Source of the DNA: Lepas anatifera | Taxonomy: Eukaryota; Arthropoda; Thecostraca; Lepadidae | Reading direction: 5' to 3' | Length of the DNA: 64,000 bases | Assembly (NCBI GenBank): GCA_034440635.1 | Contig: JAOTON010002065.1 | Coordinates: 558,001-622,000, forward strand | Shown here: positions 34,776 through 46,797 of the stretch, piece by piece | How positions within the stretch are numbered: the first letter of the stretch is position 1 | Layout of the letters: the number at the start of each line of letters is the position of its first letter | The notes under the pieces: model-generated | Told to the model about the DNA's origin: nothing | Database searches by the model: none | Seen by the model: the letters and a program-made list of their open reading frames with translations, nothing else | Position numbers and translations under genes: made by a program

Positions 34776-36793
34776 CACGACAATCTTAGCAATTCCTTAC
34801 CAAAGTATTCTTTATTCCTCTCGCCACAAAAGCAAACCATTGAGTTCCGGCACTGTACATATTTAGAATAATACAGCGGGGGACGGTAATATGCAAGTTA
34901 GAATCTTGTTCCAGTCGCTTAGAACAAGCTTTAGGGTGTTAAGCCTTTGTAAGCGGCTTACTTTACATAAAAGTGTCAGTACACTAGGCAATAATTACTA
35001 ATTACACTATTGTTACAATAGGTTAGAGCAACAAGCCTTATGGCGTTTAGCCTTTTAAGCGGCTTTACATATACATTTAAAGGCCTTGCCGTAGCCTCTG
35101 TTCCTGTGGTCTCTCCAGTCAGATAAATCATGCCAGGGCTTGGAAACTATACGTACTTCTGTATACATTTTGTTTATTATTAGATATATCTGCACAAATA
35201 TGTATGCATAGGACATAGAGTGTACGTAAAAATAGTGTATCTCCGTACCTCCGCTGAAGACGTGTACTCAGGTCTCCCACGAGATGTTCAAAACGAAATA
35301 TTGCACATATATGCTTGAAATTTTGTTGGGTTTCGAACAGAGTGGCAAGCCAGATAGAAGCAAATAATAGCACAAGTGTTATCACTCTTTAAGAATATAA
35401 AGCAGATGCTCCACGTGCTCCCACTGCGTTGGGTGACCGCTGTAAAACTCACTGTTCCCAGCTGGTTAGCTCTGTGATGGCCGGACCTTAACCATCCGAG
35501 AAGGATAGCCGGACAACGCGAAGTGGAATTGGTATAATACCTCGTGCCACCAATGTGCAAGAGCACGAGAGCACGAAATAATTTCGTACGAGAGCACGAA
35601 ATAAGGAAGCTGCATTATGGGTATCTACTAGAACTGGGGCTCAATGTGCAACTAAACTATATTCAGGAAAAGTCCCAATCAAATATATCACAATTCAAAA
35701 TGCTAGTAATGCGCACATGAGCGACAGTGTGTGACTCCCAGTAATGCCGGCTAAAGAACTTCTCCCCAAACTTCAGCCCGACATAATAATTCATTTCGGA
35801 TTTTGATCATAATCGTGTTACCCAAATAGGCAAAGAAGCTTTTGTGGAGACTTGCAATGTTTCTCACTATGATCTCGAAATTCCCCGGAATCTTGTGGTC
35901 ACTGCACGGCAATGCTGAGGGAGTAAACGACGATAGTTTACTTGTTGGCGATAAACTTAATTCCTGACAAGAACCCCGCCGTGGTGTCTGCCCTGGACGA
36001 TTTCACTTCACTTCACCGACAAAGCTTCTGGGGTTTGTGCCTGCTCCCAGTCACTGTTCAAACTAAGCGTAAAGTTGACAGCGGCAAGTGTAGACTTTGG
36101 CACAACACTGTCTGAAAAACAGACGTTGGCCAGCCTGGTTCAGTTAAGTAGGCTTGTAGAACTGTGCCAGTAGTTTATAGAGCAGCACCTGGATCTAGAC
36201 CGTACGCTTCCACTTTTTATGTAGCACTGTGCAGTGAATCCTGATATACCGGTGCATATGTTTATATTATGGGTGGCTCAGAAAGAACGGTCACAGCTTT
36301 AAGCTTTACCTTTAGACGAATACCTTATCATATAAGTTGGATATTTTGCACATAGATGGCTTATATTTGAGTGTTATGGCACTCTGTCAGAAAAAGGAAA
36401 AACCGGACAATCTACACCAGCTTTCTGCGACCCCGAGCAAGCGTTACAAGCGACACACTTCTTCAGAATCCATGTATGATATGTTTTGTCTCATTCGGTT
36501 GATAGCCTTAAGTTTTAGACTCAAACCTTTTTCCTATTGCAAAGCTGCCGTGCAAGAATATCTTAATAATCTCAAAACTGCAGATACCGAACATTGGACA
36601 CTGAGGATGACTATGCTAGGCCAAAACATAAAAATAACATGTCCTAGGGTTAGGTCATGGTCACCATATGACCTGGCATACTCAATATGCATATCAATCG
36701 GCTCGAAATAATAATTCAAACATAATGATATCAAACTAAAGGTTTTATCATCATTTTCCACCAAGTAATTGACCCAAGTCTGAAAACCTGCCT
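34776..36793. other. 2 kb without a supported gene
   Basis: AT-rich, including 'gttagagcaacaagcctta' type local repeats near 34920-35060 and a short direct repeat (gagagcacgaaata) at 35560-35605. No open frame has recognisable content. Confidence 0.45.
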
Positions 36794-37818
36794 AACCCGC
36801 ACCCCACCGGGGGCCATGCGCCACCTTCGTCCCACCGCGGCCATCGATGCCCCCTCCCTCTAACTCCGGAAATATGGGAGTTAGCGCAAATCTGCAAAGT
36901 GCATTAAAAAGCTCGCGTGAACTCAGTAAGAAATTACTCCACATATTCAAGCGCTCAGTTCAATGGCTTGACCTCCAGAGGTCAATTTATGTCAAGATAG
37001 GCTATTTTAACTCAAATATGCAATGCTTAGGCAAACTGGGCATAAATCTTATTCCATTAGAGCTATTGAGATCTGGTCAAGTACATTTGATAGGAAAATG
37101 TCAGACCTTTTTCCACTATGGGAACGTAGTGACCTCCCACCAGTGGTTTAACCTCCTGAGGTAACCTCGTGACCTAATATGACCTGAGATCACGAAAGAT
37201 CAGAAAGTGACCTTGCCGTGCATCAAATGAAAGCCAGTGACGAGTCATACACGATGACGTTTGAATCAGTGATCTAGCTTAATCAGGTCAGAAGTTATTA
37301 TCAAAATACTGTTTTTGACCCCTGATGATCTTGGATGACCTTGGAGAGGTCAAAGGGAAAGTATGGCCACTGTGATCCGTAAAAGGGTGTCCAAGAACGC
37401 TTTTCTGAGCAAGCTGAGCATTTGCAATCGTTTTTGTGACTTTTAGATCATAAGACAGCTTTCCCCATGCTTTTTCAATGGGAGAGGTCACCTCATGACC
37501 TGACCTCAGGTCACGAAATCGAAAAATACCGGATATACATTTTTGTAGAAACTGGAGGGGTTATGAAGTGTAGGAAGTTTCAAATTGATCGACTATGAAA
37601 TGTAGCTCTTATAGAGGTCAAAAGTTGAAAAGGGGTGACTTTGGTTGACCTCGCCTGGTGACCTGACCTTGGGTGACCCGGGATAAAAAATTTCAGGGAT
37701 GGTGGGAAAATGATGGGGTGAGAGGTAGAGTCCTCAAACGTGGTGCTGCGCCTCGTCGTTTTTCTGCTATCCCAAAAAACTTAGGGGGCATCGATGGCCC
37801 CGGTGGGGTGAGGGTTAA
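36794..37818 (-). mobile_element. TTAA-B element, copy 2, inverted
   Basis: The left end is CTAACCCGCACCCCACCGGG (TTAA mutated to CTAA), the right end gtggggtgaggg before TTAA at 37815-37818. The interior is the reverse complement of 17038-18041. More diverged than copy 3, consistent with greater age. Confidence 0.8.
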
Positions 37819-39924
37819 GTAGTCCCACATGACCTCTCAGAGGTTACAGGTCCAAACTTGCAGCATGGACCAGCAAAGGGTGTGGGATATAAAGCAGACT
37901 GTAATGCTGTTCAAGTTTTAATCACAAATAGCTCTTCGTTATTAACATACCAATTGGGCATGCTGGATTTACTATGAAATGGACTTCTCCACTTTGAAAA
38001 AACGAAGACTTGCAAAGATATTAAATCCAACAGAAAACTCCACTATTTCTTTTCAAAAATTGGTTATGCTGCTGATATGGCTCCAATGTTTTACCTTTCA
38101 GAGACAGACCGCTTTATTTTGTGGTTCACGAATAATATACAGACCATCTGGCAGTTTATTACGTATGATAATGCAACGCAGAAATTCACACAATGCGTAT
38201 GTACAGAAATGATGCAGTTACAGGAACAACAGTCAGAGTTCACGCTGTCATATTTCTCGGACAAAATCAGAAAATAAGAATTTTACGAAAACAAAGAGGA
38301 AAAAAGCTTTACCGCACTAAATCATTTGACAGGCTAGGGATATTCAACGGCAATATTGTTTCCAGTTCGAATCCCAGCACTGCCAGCAATCTTGATGGCA
38401 ATGATCGCTTCAACGCACTGAAACATGATAACAGATAAGGGAGATTCAAGGATCAGAACTGGCAAAAACAACGATATTTCAACAAGAAATGAAAGCAAAG
38501 CATTGTATCAACAACTTATTCTGCTTTGGAAAAGTTTTAAAACTATGTCGTATGGATTGATTTTGTTTTATCTTCGCTCGAATGTGTTGGAGAATGCTCA
38601 TTGAGCTCCCAGGTCAAAAGGTCCCTACATGGTAAGGGCTGAACAGGGATGCGGCCGGTAATACCAAAGATGGTTCACTATACTAAAATAAGCCACACGT
38701 GGGGGCGAGTTTTCAATTCTAACGATAAGTAACAGATAAACGTATGCGTACCATGCCCAGTAACCATTGATCAGAGGAACATGTTCACGTCTTATAACAT
38801 CAACATATCAACCATATCAGTATGATGGAGCGTATCGGTCTACCAGCAGGGGGCCGCGCCTCAGCTGACCTGCTTATTGCAATGTGCACACATTACCAGC
38901 ACAGCGGTGCATACCAACACCGTCTTCCAGAATACAAATGAGAAACCCATCAAAGACGTCTTGCAACCGCAGACTTACACATTAATTACTTTCGAAGCTG
39001 ATACACGTTAGGCTGATGACATTGAAAGCTGTGATAGGTCCCTCCCCGTCATTGCACATACTGAAGCCAATAGACACAAGAAAAAAACAAGGATGCATGG
39101 ATGAGTGACGATCACTGGGACTGAGAACACGACATACTAACAATACACCAAAACGGTTAGACTGAGAGCTTGAGGACCATACAACTCACTCACAGAACAA
39201 GTGGCAGTTCATCTGTATGCAACGGCTTATCGCTTTCACGCACACTGGGGTGTCCACAGTACGGAGGATAAGCGATATATCCCTTATTTTCGTTGGGCGA
39301 AATTCTGCATTCCTTGTGTGAACACATAACTCACTGGATAGACTACTAGCTAAGGAGCTGCGGGACCTCTTATAAAAACCCAACCATTTTGGTGGAAATT
39401 TCGGTGAGAGGACGATTGTATTCCAGGCTGCTGCTGTGTCTGCGATGTATTCCTTCGAAACATGCCGACAAGCTGGAAATTAGCTCCGCTGTAGGGGATA
39501 ATTTAATGCTTGCACCTTCCTGGGAAATAATTGCCAATACTGAACAGGAAATATCTTTACATGCGGAGTAATATCGGGTTTTGTCATATTTAAACGTGTT
39601 GAAATGATCAGGTGAGGCATAAACACCAGAACTACCTACCTTTGCTCGAGCTAGACGGGGATACGTGGACACGTATCGTGTTTATGTTATCTGCCTTAAT
39701 GCTGTTTCCACTTGGTCCATTGGCGAACGTAGACTAGGTTGTGAGGAGGGGTCCAATTGCCCAAATATTAAAAAATATGGTGTTTCAAATGAAGAAAATT
39801 TGAAGAAAGTCATGACATTCTAGGGGGAGTACATGGCCCCTTTGGCTCTCCTTGGATCTTCTCATGTCTTGGCCATCCCACATCGTTCGTTCGTAACAAC
39901 GCACTGAAGAGCGACCTAGTATTA
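37819..39924. other. 2.1 kb without a supported gene
   Basis: Short overlapping frames at 37979-38438 (+) and 39370-39672 (-) show no family motif, and no splice-bounded core was found. No repeat partner seen. Confidence 0.4.
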
Positions 39925-40257
39925 GAGCGCACTGGAGGCCCCCCCTTCCTGCCCCGCCCTGAGATCTAAAAACTTAAGAGACTTAGAAAATGACCGTTTG
40001 GAGATGTGTGGGGGCTATAGTAATCTAAATTACAGCCAATCTGCATTGGCCTAGATTAAAATCTTTAATGTCAAACAAGATTATAAAGGTCAACTTTTAA
40101 CAGCGCTGGGAACCTATTGGGAAACGTCATAACTATGCGAAAAAAGGCGAAAGTATACTAGAATAGGACTAGTCTCATAAAGGGAAGGTCCCAACAAAAT
40201 TTCTGAAATTTTGGGGTCAGGGTTATTCCAGGTCATTGACTAATTCCTTCGCAATAC

Positions 40258-40303
<46 letters not shown>
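40258..40303. repeat. (TA)n microsatellite
   Basis: An uninterrupted run of about 22 TA dinucleotides followed by diverging tataacgtata and taatgtataatg units. Confidence 0.95.
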
Positions 40304-40345
40304 CGTATAATGTATAATGATCTATAATGTACGCTATAACTAGTA

Positions 40346-41135
40346 CAGGGTGACCCAAAAAAACGGGCCCCGACATTCATATAGCCATAACGTCAATATT
40401 TTACGTCGGATTTAAATAAAACTTTGAGCATAAATGCGTTGTTGTGTGTTGAGTAAGATACCAAAATATCAAAACAATAGGATATAAACATTTTGTTCCA
40501 TAATACATGTTCTAGACATCCTATTTTCTGTATCCGTGCATTCTCAAAAATCGACGAAAAGTCATGATAAGTGATCGGTGTAGTGTCCTGGATATTTCCC
40601 AGGGCTGCATTTCTTTAGCACAGGAGTGATCCTGGACTCTTTGGCTACACACAGTCCTTTTTGCAGTCCGAAAATAACATATTTAAAGGGTTTTCAGGGG
40701 AGGTAAAGAGGGACTGTTTTACCCCACGCACCAGATTTCTCAGGCAAGGTAGCCCTCAACCCCTGAAGTTCTCTTCAAGCTCAACTATGCACTTCTCTGG
40801 GCATCCCAAGTGACTTGGATTGGTTTCATTATCTGCATTGAGGTTCTCTTAGGCTGCATGTTTATCGAAAAAGTCCTGCAATTTTTATATTTAATTTGCG
40901 GAGCGTTTAAACTTTGTAAGTACAATGCACAAAAATGCACAGATTAAGAAAATTGGATGTCTAGAATATTTGATATGGAATAGAGAGTTTTAGTTCTATT
41001 AATATGATATTTTGGCATCTGAATTAACACACAAAAGCGTATTTATGCCCAAAGTTTCATTAAAATCCGACGCAAAGCATTGATTTGATGGCCTTTGGAA
41101 CGTTGGGGCCCGTTTTTTTTTTTTTGGTCACCCTG
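40346..41135. mobile_element. mariner/Tc1-like MITE with long inverted repeats
   Basis: Flanked by TA on both sides. The ends are CAGGGTGACCCAAAAAAACG with GGCCCC, and the complementary GGGGCCCG followed by a T run and GGTCACCCTG. The inverted repeats extend about 200 bases inward: 'ttaaataaaactttgagcat' near 40410 pairs with 'atgcccaaagtttcattaaa' near 41045. No transposase frame is present. TA flanks and the CAGGGTG terminus fit the Tc1/mariner superfamily. Confidence 0.82.
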
Positions 41136-41504
41136 TACTACAGCAACTGTTGGGCGGGAAATGCATCGAATTATGACCTTGACCTTTGCATTGAAGCACC
41201 TGAACTGTGATTGCTTATTTCATAGAATAACGTAAGTCTCTTAAAAAGATCTGTCCTAGAATGATATCTTTTTTTTGGAGTTTCACCTCAAATACTGTTC
41301 GTGACCTTTAAGCAATGCCAGTATTCCCGCTGACCTGTCTGACGACACCAGCAACGACCACGAGTCACGGACCGCGTCCTATACGACCAGTCACCACGCA
41401 ACGATTCAACACACCGGGTTTGACCCATCTTCAACAACGGTACGCTGAAACTCAAACCTTGCAAAATGCAAATCCAAATAAAAAGTAAAAGACGTCAGTA
41501 TTCG

Positions 41505-41610
41505 TGACGCTAATCCTTCCAGTGGCAGACAGTTGAATCCGCTGCCTGCTGCGGTGCACCAGCGGCTGCCAGCAAAAGTAGTGGCAAGATACTGAAGAAA
41601 GGGCTTCCAA
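41505..41610. repeat. short repeat shared with 45735-45830
   Basis: The stretch gctaatccttccagtggcag ... gcggtgcaccagcggctgcc ... gtagtggcaag resembles gataatccttcccaatggtg ... cggtgcaccaacagctgccg ... gtagtggtggg at 45.74-45.83 kb. It may be the tail of an unidentified retroelement; the frame is broken in both. Confidence 0.4.
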
Positions 41611-41829
41611 TCGATATCGATTTGTAGACGCAAGTTAAATCGATATGAATCGTTTGAGCCATAGGCCACGGACCTGATAGAGGCCCATCAAACTAGATTT
41701 TAGCTTGCATCGCATTAAGGATATTTACAGGACGCATGAAACATGCAAATAAAAATTGCAAATGAATTTATATTAGTCGAGATACTACCAACTGAAGACA
41801 GCCTTAGTCACCTGAGTAGCTATAAAAAG

Positions 41830-43752
41830 CGCACTGGAAAGGGACCTCCAAGCCCCCCCCATCCCACCTATTTATCCTAACTGGCTGGAGAACTGTTTGC
41901 AGCAGGAAAATGCTACTTGGTTACATTTGAGAGAATCCAACGGTGCGCCGCCTGGTGAAAGAATTTCGAAAATCAGTCAATTTTTTCTTCTTATAGGTTT
42001 TCAAAGTCAAATCCTATATTTTGAGATCGCCCCAATCACGCGACCGCACCAGTTTGCCCGCATCGGAGACCAACTGGTGACATTATAACGTCATGTAAAA
42101 GGGGTTATATGTCAAGGTCACCCCGCATGAAGGTAAAAGTGAAGACCAAGGTCAAAGGTTACAGGTCAAGGTCATATCAGCATGCTCAAAGTTATTAGCT
42201 CCAGTGCTTTCAGTCAAATAGCGCTACCCAGTATAACGTATAATGTGTTTTGATGCCATAATGAAGAAAACTCAATATCAATTTAAAGGGTACAGGTCAT
42301 GGTCAAAGGCCATGAATTAAGACCAATCATCATACCCTGCCAAACGGTTAACCCGCGCCCCACCGGGGTTCGGCGCCACCTTCCCCACCGGGGGCCATCG
42401 ATGGCCCCCTCTAACTCCGAAAATATGAGCGTTAGCGCAAATCTGCAAGTGCAATAGAAAGCTCGCGTGAATTCAGTAAGAAATTACTTCGCATGTTTTA
42501 GTGCTCAGGTCAATGGTTTGACCTCCAGAGGTCAAATTAGGTCAAGATCGGCTATTTTCACTCAAATATGCAATGATTAAGCAAACTGGGCATAACTCTT
42601 ATGTCATTAGAGCTATTGAGGCCTGGTAAGTACATTTGATAGCAAATTGCCAGTACTTTTTCCGCTATGTGGAACGTAAAGACCTCCCGCCAGTGGTTTG
42701 ACCGCCAGAGGTCACCTCTGACCTAATATGACCTGAGGTCACGAAAGCTCAAAAAGTGACCTTGCCGTATATCAAATGAAGCCAGTGACAAGACAAACAC
42801 GATGGTGTTTGTTTTACCGCTCTAGCCCAATTAGGTCAAAGTTATTGTCAAAATACTGTTTTTGACCCCTGGTGACCTTGGATGACCTTGGAAAAGTCAA
42901 AGGGCAAATATGACCCCTGGGATCCGTGAAAGGGTGTCCAAAAACGTTGTTCTGAGCAGTCTGGTATTTGCAATCATTTTTGTGGCTTTCATATCATGAA
43001 ATAGCTTTTCCCATGCTTTTCCAATGGGAGAGGTCGCCTCGTGACCTGACCTCAGGCACGAAATCGAAAATCCCGGATATACACCTTGTAGACCCTGGAG
43101 GGGTCATGAAGTGTGGAAGTTTCAAATCGATCGACTTTGAAATGTAGCTCTTACGACCTCTAAAGGTGAAGTGAGGTGACCTTGGTTGACCTCGTCTGGT
43201 GACCTGACCTTGGTTGACCCGGGTAAAAATTTCGGGATGATGGGAAAATGATGCAGTGGAGGTAGAGCCCTCAACCGCGGTGCTGCGCCTCGTCTTTTTC
43301 TGCTATCCCGAAAACTTGGGGCCATCGATGCCCCCGTGGGCGAGGGTTAACAGGGTGAAAGTCATAGGGAATATATCATGTTGTGACGTCATAGGCCAAT
43401 GGCCTTGAATGCTCTTGACCCCAAAATTTTAGGAAATATTTTTTGGGACGTTTTGGCTATGATCATGGCCCATTTCTGGTACATTCCGATATTGTTTGCG
43501 TTTAATCACAGCATTTGCCGAACAGTTCCCAGCATGGTCAAAATTTAGCATTTATGACTTCGTTTGACTTGAAAGATATTCACCAGGGTCAATGAAAATT
43601 GGTTTTAATTTAGATCATTAAAGCCCCACCCACACTCCCTCCAATCGGTGTATTTTTAAGCTTCTTAGTTTCCGAGATCTCAGGGAGGGCCTAACCCCCC
43701 ATCCCAGTGCACGTTAGTACCATACTCCTCTCCAGTACGTGTGATAAGACTA
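41830..43752 (+). mobile_element. old TTAA-C copy interrupted by a TTAA-B element
   Basis: Left part 41830-42347 matches the left half of 20481-21403 (gcgcactggaaagggacc, ggttttcaaagtcaaatcct, gagaccaactggtgacatta). The right part 43351-43752 matches the right half (gaccttgaatgaccttg-type blocks, 'tccgagatctcagg', ccagtacgtgtgataa). The flanking TTAA is lost at both ends. The middle is a complete TTAA-B copy. Confidence 0.7.
42348..43350 (-). mobile_element. TTAA-B element, copy 3, nested
   Basis: Starts TTAACCCGCGCCCCACCGGGG at 42348-42351 region and ends gggcgagggTTAA at 43350. It is inserted into the middle of an older TTAA-C copy, so TTAA-B was active after that TTAA-C copy had landed. 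The interior is colinear with 36794-37818. Confidence 0.83.
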
Positions 43753-43930
43753 TGATAAGAATGAAAGTATTGGTTTAAATTAGCTTTTTCAGGACTTGCG
43801 TGGAATACACACTTATCTTTTCTGACCTGAACCATTTTGAGAAGTGGTGGGTAAAATATTCTGCAGTCTCTGCAGGTTATTTATGTATTGCTTCGATCAT
43901 CCACTGAGACCAGGTTCCGATAGACTAAAA

Positions 43931-44662
43931 TTAACCCTATTTCCTGCAGGGGCGCTAATATTGCCCCCTTCAGGATTTTTTTAAAATATTTCCAAAACGG
44001 CTAGCGATAGAACTTTGAAACTTCCTGACGTGTCCTAAAACTAGCACAAGCAAGTTTTCTGAAATTTTGAAGATTATATATTTACCAGGGGCGGAGCTAT
44101 GACTGGGTTTTTTGGGAGGTTCTATCCACAAACCAAGTATTATCGTATACGGTGGGTTCTGTGTAAAAGGAAGCCGTCTCTGCTGATCCTGATACCAGTT
44201 ATAATGTTTTATTATATTATTTGTTATGTGAAATAATAGTACATTCACAATTGTCACTATTTGTATTTATCAGGGGCGGTTACAACAGTTCAAAATGGGG
44301 GGAATGTAATCAAGAAGGACTAAACGTTAGCAAATGAGAAGACTGCTCACAGCCGTGCTAGGCGAATACAATTGGGTATCTGAAAATGCAAAACAGTTAT
44401 AACCCAATTTTAGATTTCCAGAGGCGTGTCCAGTCACTATAATGTAGAGTAAATCACAAATATAAAAGTTTTGACCTCTCGTGACCTCAAATGTGACCTG
44501 ACAAAAAAATGGTTCAAATGTTTTCGATGGAGAAGTGGATGGGCAGCCCAACGCCGTTTAACGTTTTTCGCTACCTACCGTGGTTCTCGAGATCTTAGGG
44601 AGGCGGGTACCCGCCCCCGTCCATGTGAAGGTGGCTCAGACCCCCGTCAATGCGCGTGTTAA
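43931..44662 (-). mobile_element. TTAA-D element, copy 1, with atypical left end
   Basis: The right end (cccgtcaatgcgcgtgTTAA at 44659-44662) and the adjoining 150 bases (gatggagaagtggatgggca, 'cgctacctaccgtggttctc') match the left end of 46798-47638 in reverse. The left end, TTAACCCTATTTCCTGCAGG at 43931, differs from the other copy, so this may be a recombinant or a different subfamily. Confidence 0.55.
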
Positions 44663-46021
44663 GGGCCAGATCTAGATACCTATGTGAATGGATATGGACA
44701 TAGGATATATAATCCCTATTTAGTTGCACGGAGTCGAAATCAGCCTCAGACAATCAGCTGACACAAACTGCCTGGTATCTAGCGCGGATCAGAGAAGAAA
44801 CACACCCATGCATGTTTTGTCAGCGCTACAAGCAGTCAGTGCCCTGTGTTGCGTCGCTGGCAGGCGGGATTGTTTGCAGCCAGCTCTGACGTAGGACGCA
44901 TGCCTCATCTGGCTACGGGGCTGATAGAATCGTGACAGTGAAAGTTTTACAGACAGCGCCCCGCGAGATGCAGGAATTTCTCCGATGACCCTAAACAGGA
45001 AACTGTTCGTTGTAAAGGAGGGAGCGACGCGATTGTGATGCAGCCAATGATTGGCAGTGCATTTGTAGCCGGTTGTACGGGATTGGTTTAAGTTTCACCG
45101 CACCGCCCGGTCTGATACGATGTACTGGTGGCTAGGAGCATTGGAACAATATTGTGCTACTCTCAGTAAAACCACTCTTCCTTCTGGCAATAAATGGAAT
45201 TCCCACTTTGATTGGACGTATTCGTGACCAGTGCGCATTGTGGAGATCCAAACTTTAAACACAGCATTATCGAGTTTGGTGCCCTCTTTGGATGGACGCG
45301 TGCATAGACCATTGACCGGTCTGCAGGCTGATTTTTAGAGGAAAACTAATCATTACTTCTCTAGAAATATTCCACCCGCCTAATTTGTATTTCTTTTCTT
45401 CAGGGCAGCAGGGGAAGTACAAGGAAAGTACAACATACTTATGAAAGCCTTGAGAGATGTCACACATGCCTTAAAACTGACCAATCTATGAGTCCAGGAA
45501 AACTTCCTACCTTTCTGAACAGCCGGCCTCTAATAGGTATATGACATTTTTCTAGTGACTCGTATGCACAGACCAGGTTCTGTTATCATTTAGCATAAGG
45601 TCACGCTTTGCACATAATTACCACAGGTAAATTCCTTGCGCGGGAGATGATCTATCCTCCTGATCAGTACTCTGAAACTCAATCATGTGAAATGTCAATT
45701 CATATTAAATATACAAGACTTAAAGCTTCGGGACGATAATCCTTCCCAATGGTGGGCTGCTCAACCAGTGGTCAGTTACGGTGCACCAACAGCTGCCGGA
45801 AAGGTAGTGGTGGGCTTCCAGAGAATCTCAATCTGCAGCTGCCAAACAAGGAGCATATGAAGAGAAACAGCAAAGCCAAAGTGGCCGCATCCACACATTC
45901 GAAATGTTTGGCTGCTGCCAATACTGTTACGACGTTTCTTCTCTCTCAGTCCATGCCATCCGCGGGCATAAGTCGCCGGGAATGAGCCACGCATCCCCGT
46001 ACCCCAGACAGAGCATGGCAG
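44663..46021. other. 1.4 kb downstream of the - strand terminal exon
   Basis: Would be 3' UTR or intergenic for the exon at 46022-46201. Contains a block resembling 41505-41610 and no supported open frame. Several TTTATT/TTTAATA-like hexamers could serve as - strand polyadenylation signals, but none is distinctive. Confidence 0.4.
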
Positions 46022-46201
46022 TTAGACCAGCGTGTCGACTGAGCTGTGCGAGTCTGTCGAAGAGGTCTGCGAGGAGGCTGCCGAGCCGTCGCTGTCCTGG
46101 GAGTCGATGTGGGAGAGACGAGGCCGACCGCTGAGGCTGGACGGGGACACTGGTCTGGAGCGGTCACAGCCAGGACGAGGCCTCACCCCGGCCCTTCGGC
46201 T
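46022..46201 (-). CDS. terminal exon, Ser/Thr-rich tail with PDZ-ligand-like end; possibly TMC C-terminus
   Basis: On the - strand, an acceptor-like gtgcgtgttccag precedes 46201. A 59-codon frame runs SRRAGVRPRPGCDRSRPVSP, SSLSGRPRLSHIDSQDSDG, then Ser/Thr-rich sequence ending SSVDTLV and TAA. The last four residues (D-T-L-V) fit a class I PDZ ligand. Codon use is GC-rich like the proven exons. Its entry phase 0 matches the exit phase of the TMC exon ending at 54373, whose tail is similarly basic and serine-rich, so it may be the next TMC exon. It could equally belong to another gene. Confidence 0.45.
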   Translation of the reverse strand, partial: SRRAGVRPRPGCDRSRPVSPSSLSGRPRLSHIDSQDSDGSAASSQTSSTDSHSSVDTLV

Positions 46202-46797
46202 CTGGAACACGCACCGAAACTTGTCGAACACTCGAACACGCACTTGTCGGGGTCACTTGTAACGGGTTCATGTATGAAGCAGGGTTGGAAATATATGTCT
46301 TCTAACCGGCGAAGTGTGCTTTAGTAGACCTGAATAGCAATGCACATGAACTGAATCACACATTGAATAAAGTATGCATAGGCACAGGAACTTTTTCCAA
46401 GTTGGGAGGGGCAAAAGTTTCGCCGCTGTTGGGGTCAAGCATGAGTAGACCTATCACTTAATTTGTTAACGGAAAAGGTCCGGAATCGGCTCAAAGTTGC
46501 GGGGAGAGCGCTGTTCCCCAGTCCGCCGTCCCCACCCCGTTCCTGCGCCTTTGAAAATACATCGGCTAAGAGATGATATTGACTATGCATGTGAGAATAT
46601 GAACTGTTTTACATGGTGGTGGTTATTTCGATAGCTGTAACCCAGACAATAATCCACGATAGTTCGCCAAACATGCTAAAATGTGGGTTCAAGGCTTCGC
46701 AATGCATAAGCACTCAAGACTAGAAATACGAGAGAATTAGTAGGGCAGGATATATGCCATGGAATAAGTCCATGGAAAGTGCGCTTACCTAAATCCT
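46202..46797. other. intron or intergenic, nothing supported
   Basis: No repeat partner or coding signal was seen between the terminal exon and the TTAA-D element. Confidence 0.45.

Larger units (their letters stand above)
39925..41250 (-). repeat. diverged TTAA-C copy split by a microsatellite and a mariner-like MITE
   Basis: 39925-40250 (gagcgcactggaggccccc, gagatctaaaaacttaagag, gggaacctattgggaaacgt) matches 23085-23300, and 41140-41200 (gttgggcgggaaatgcatcg, tgaccttgacctttgc) matches about 23375-23420. Between them lie a (TA)n tract and the mariner-like element at 40346-41135. Confidence 0.6.
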
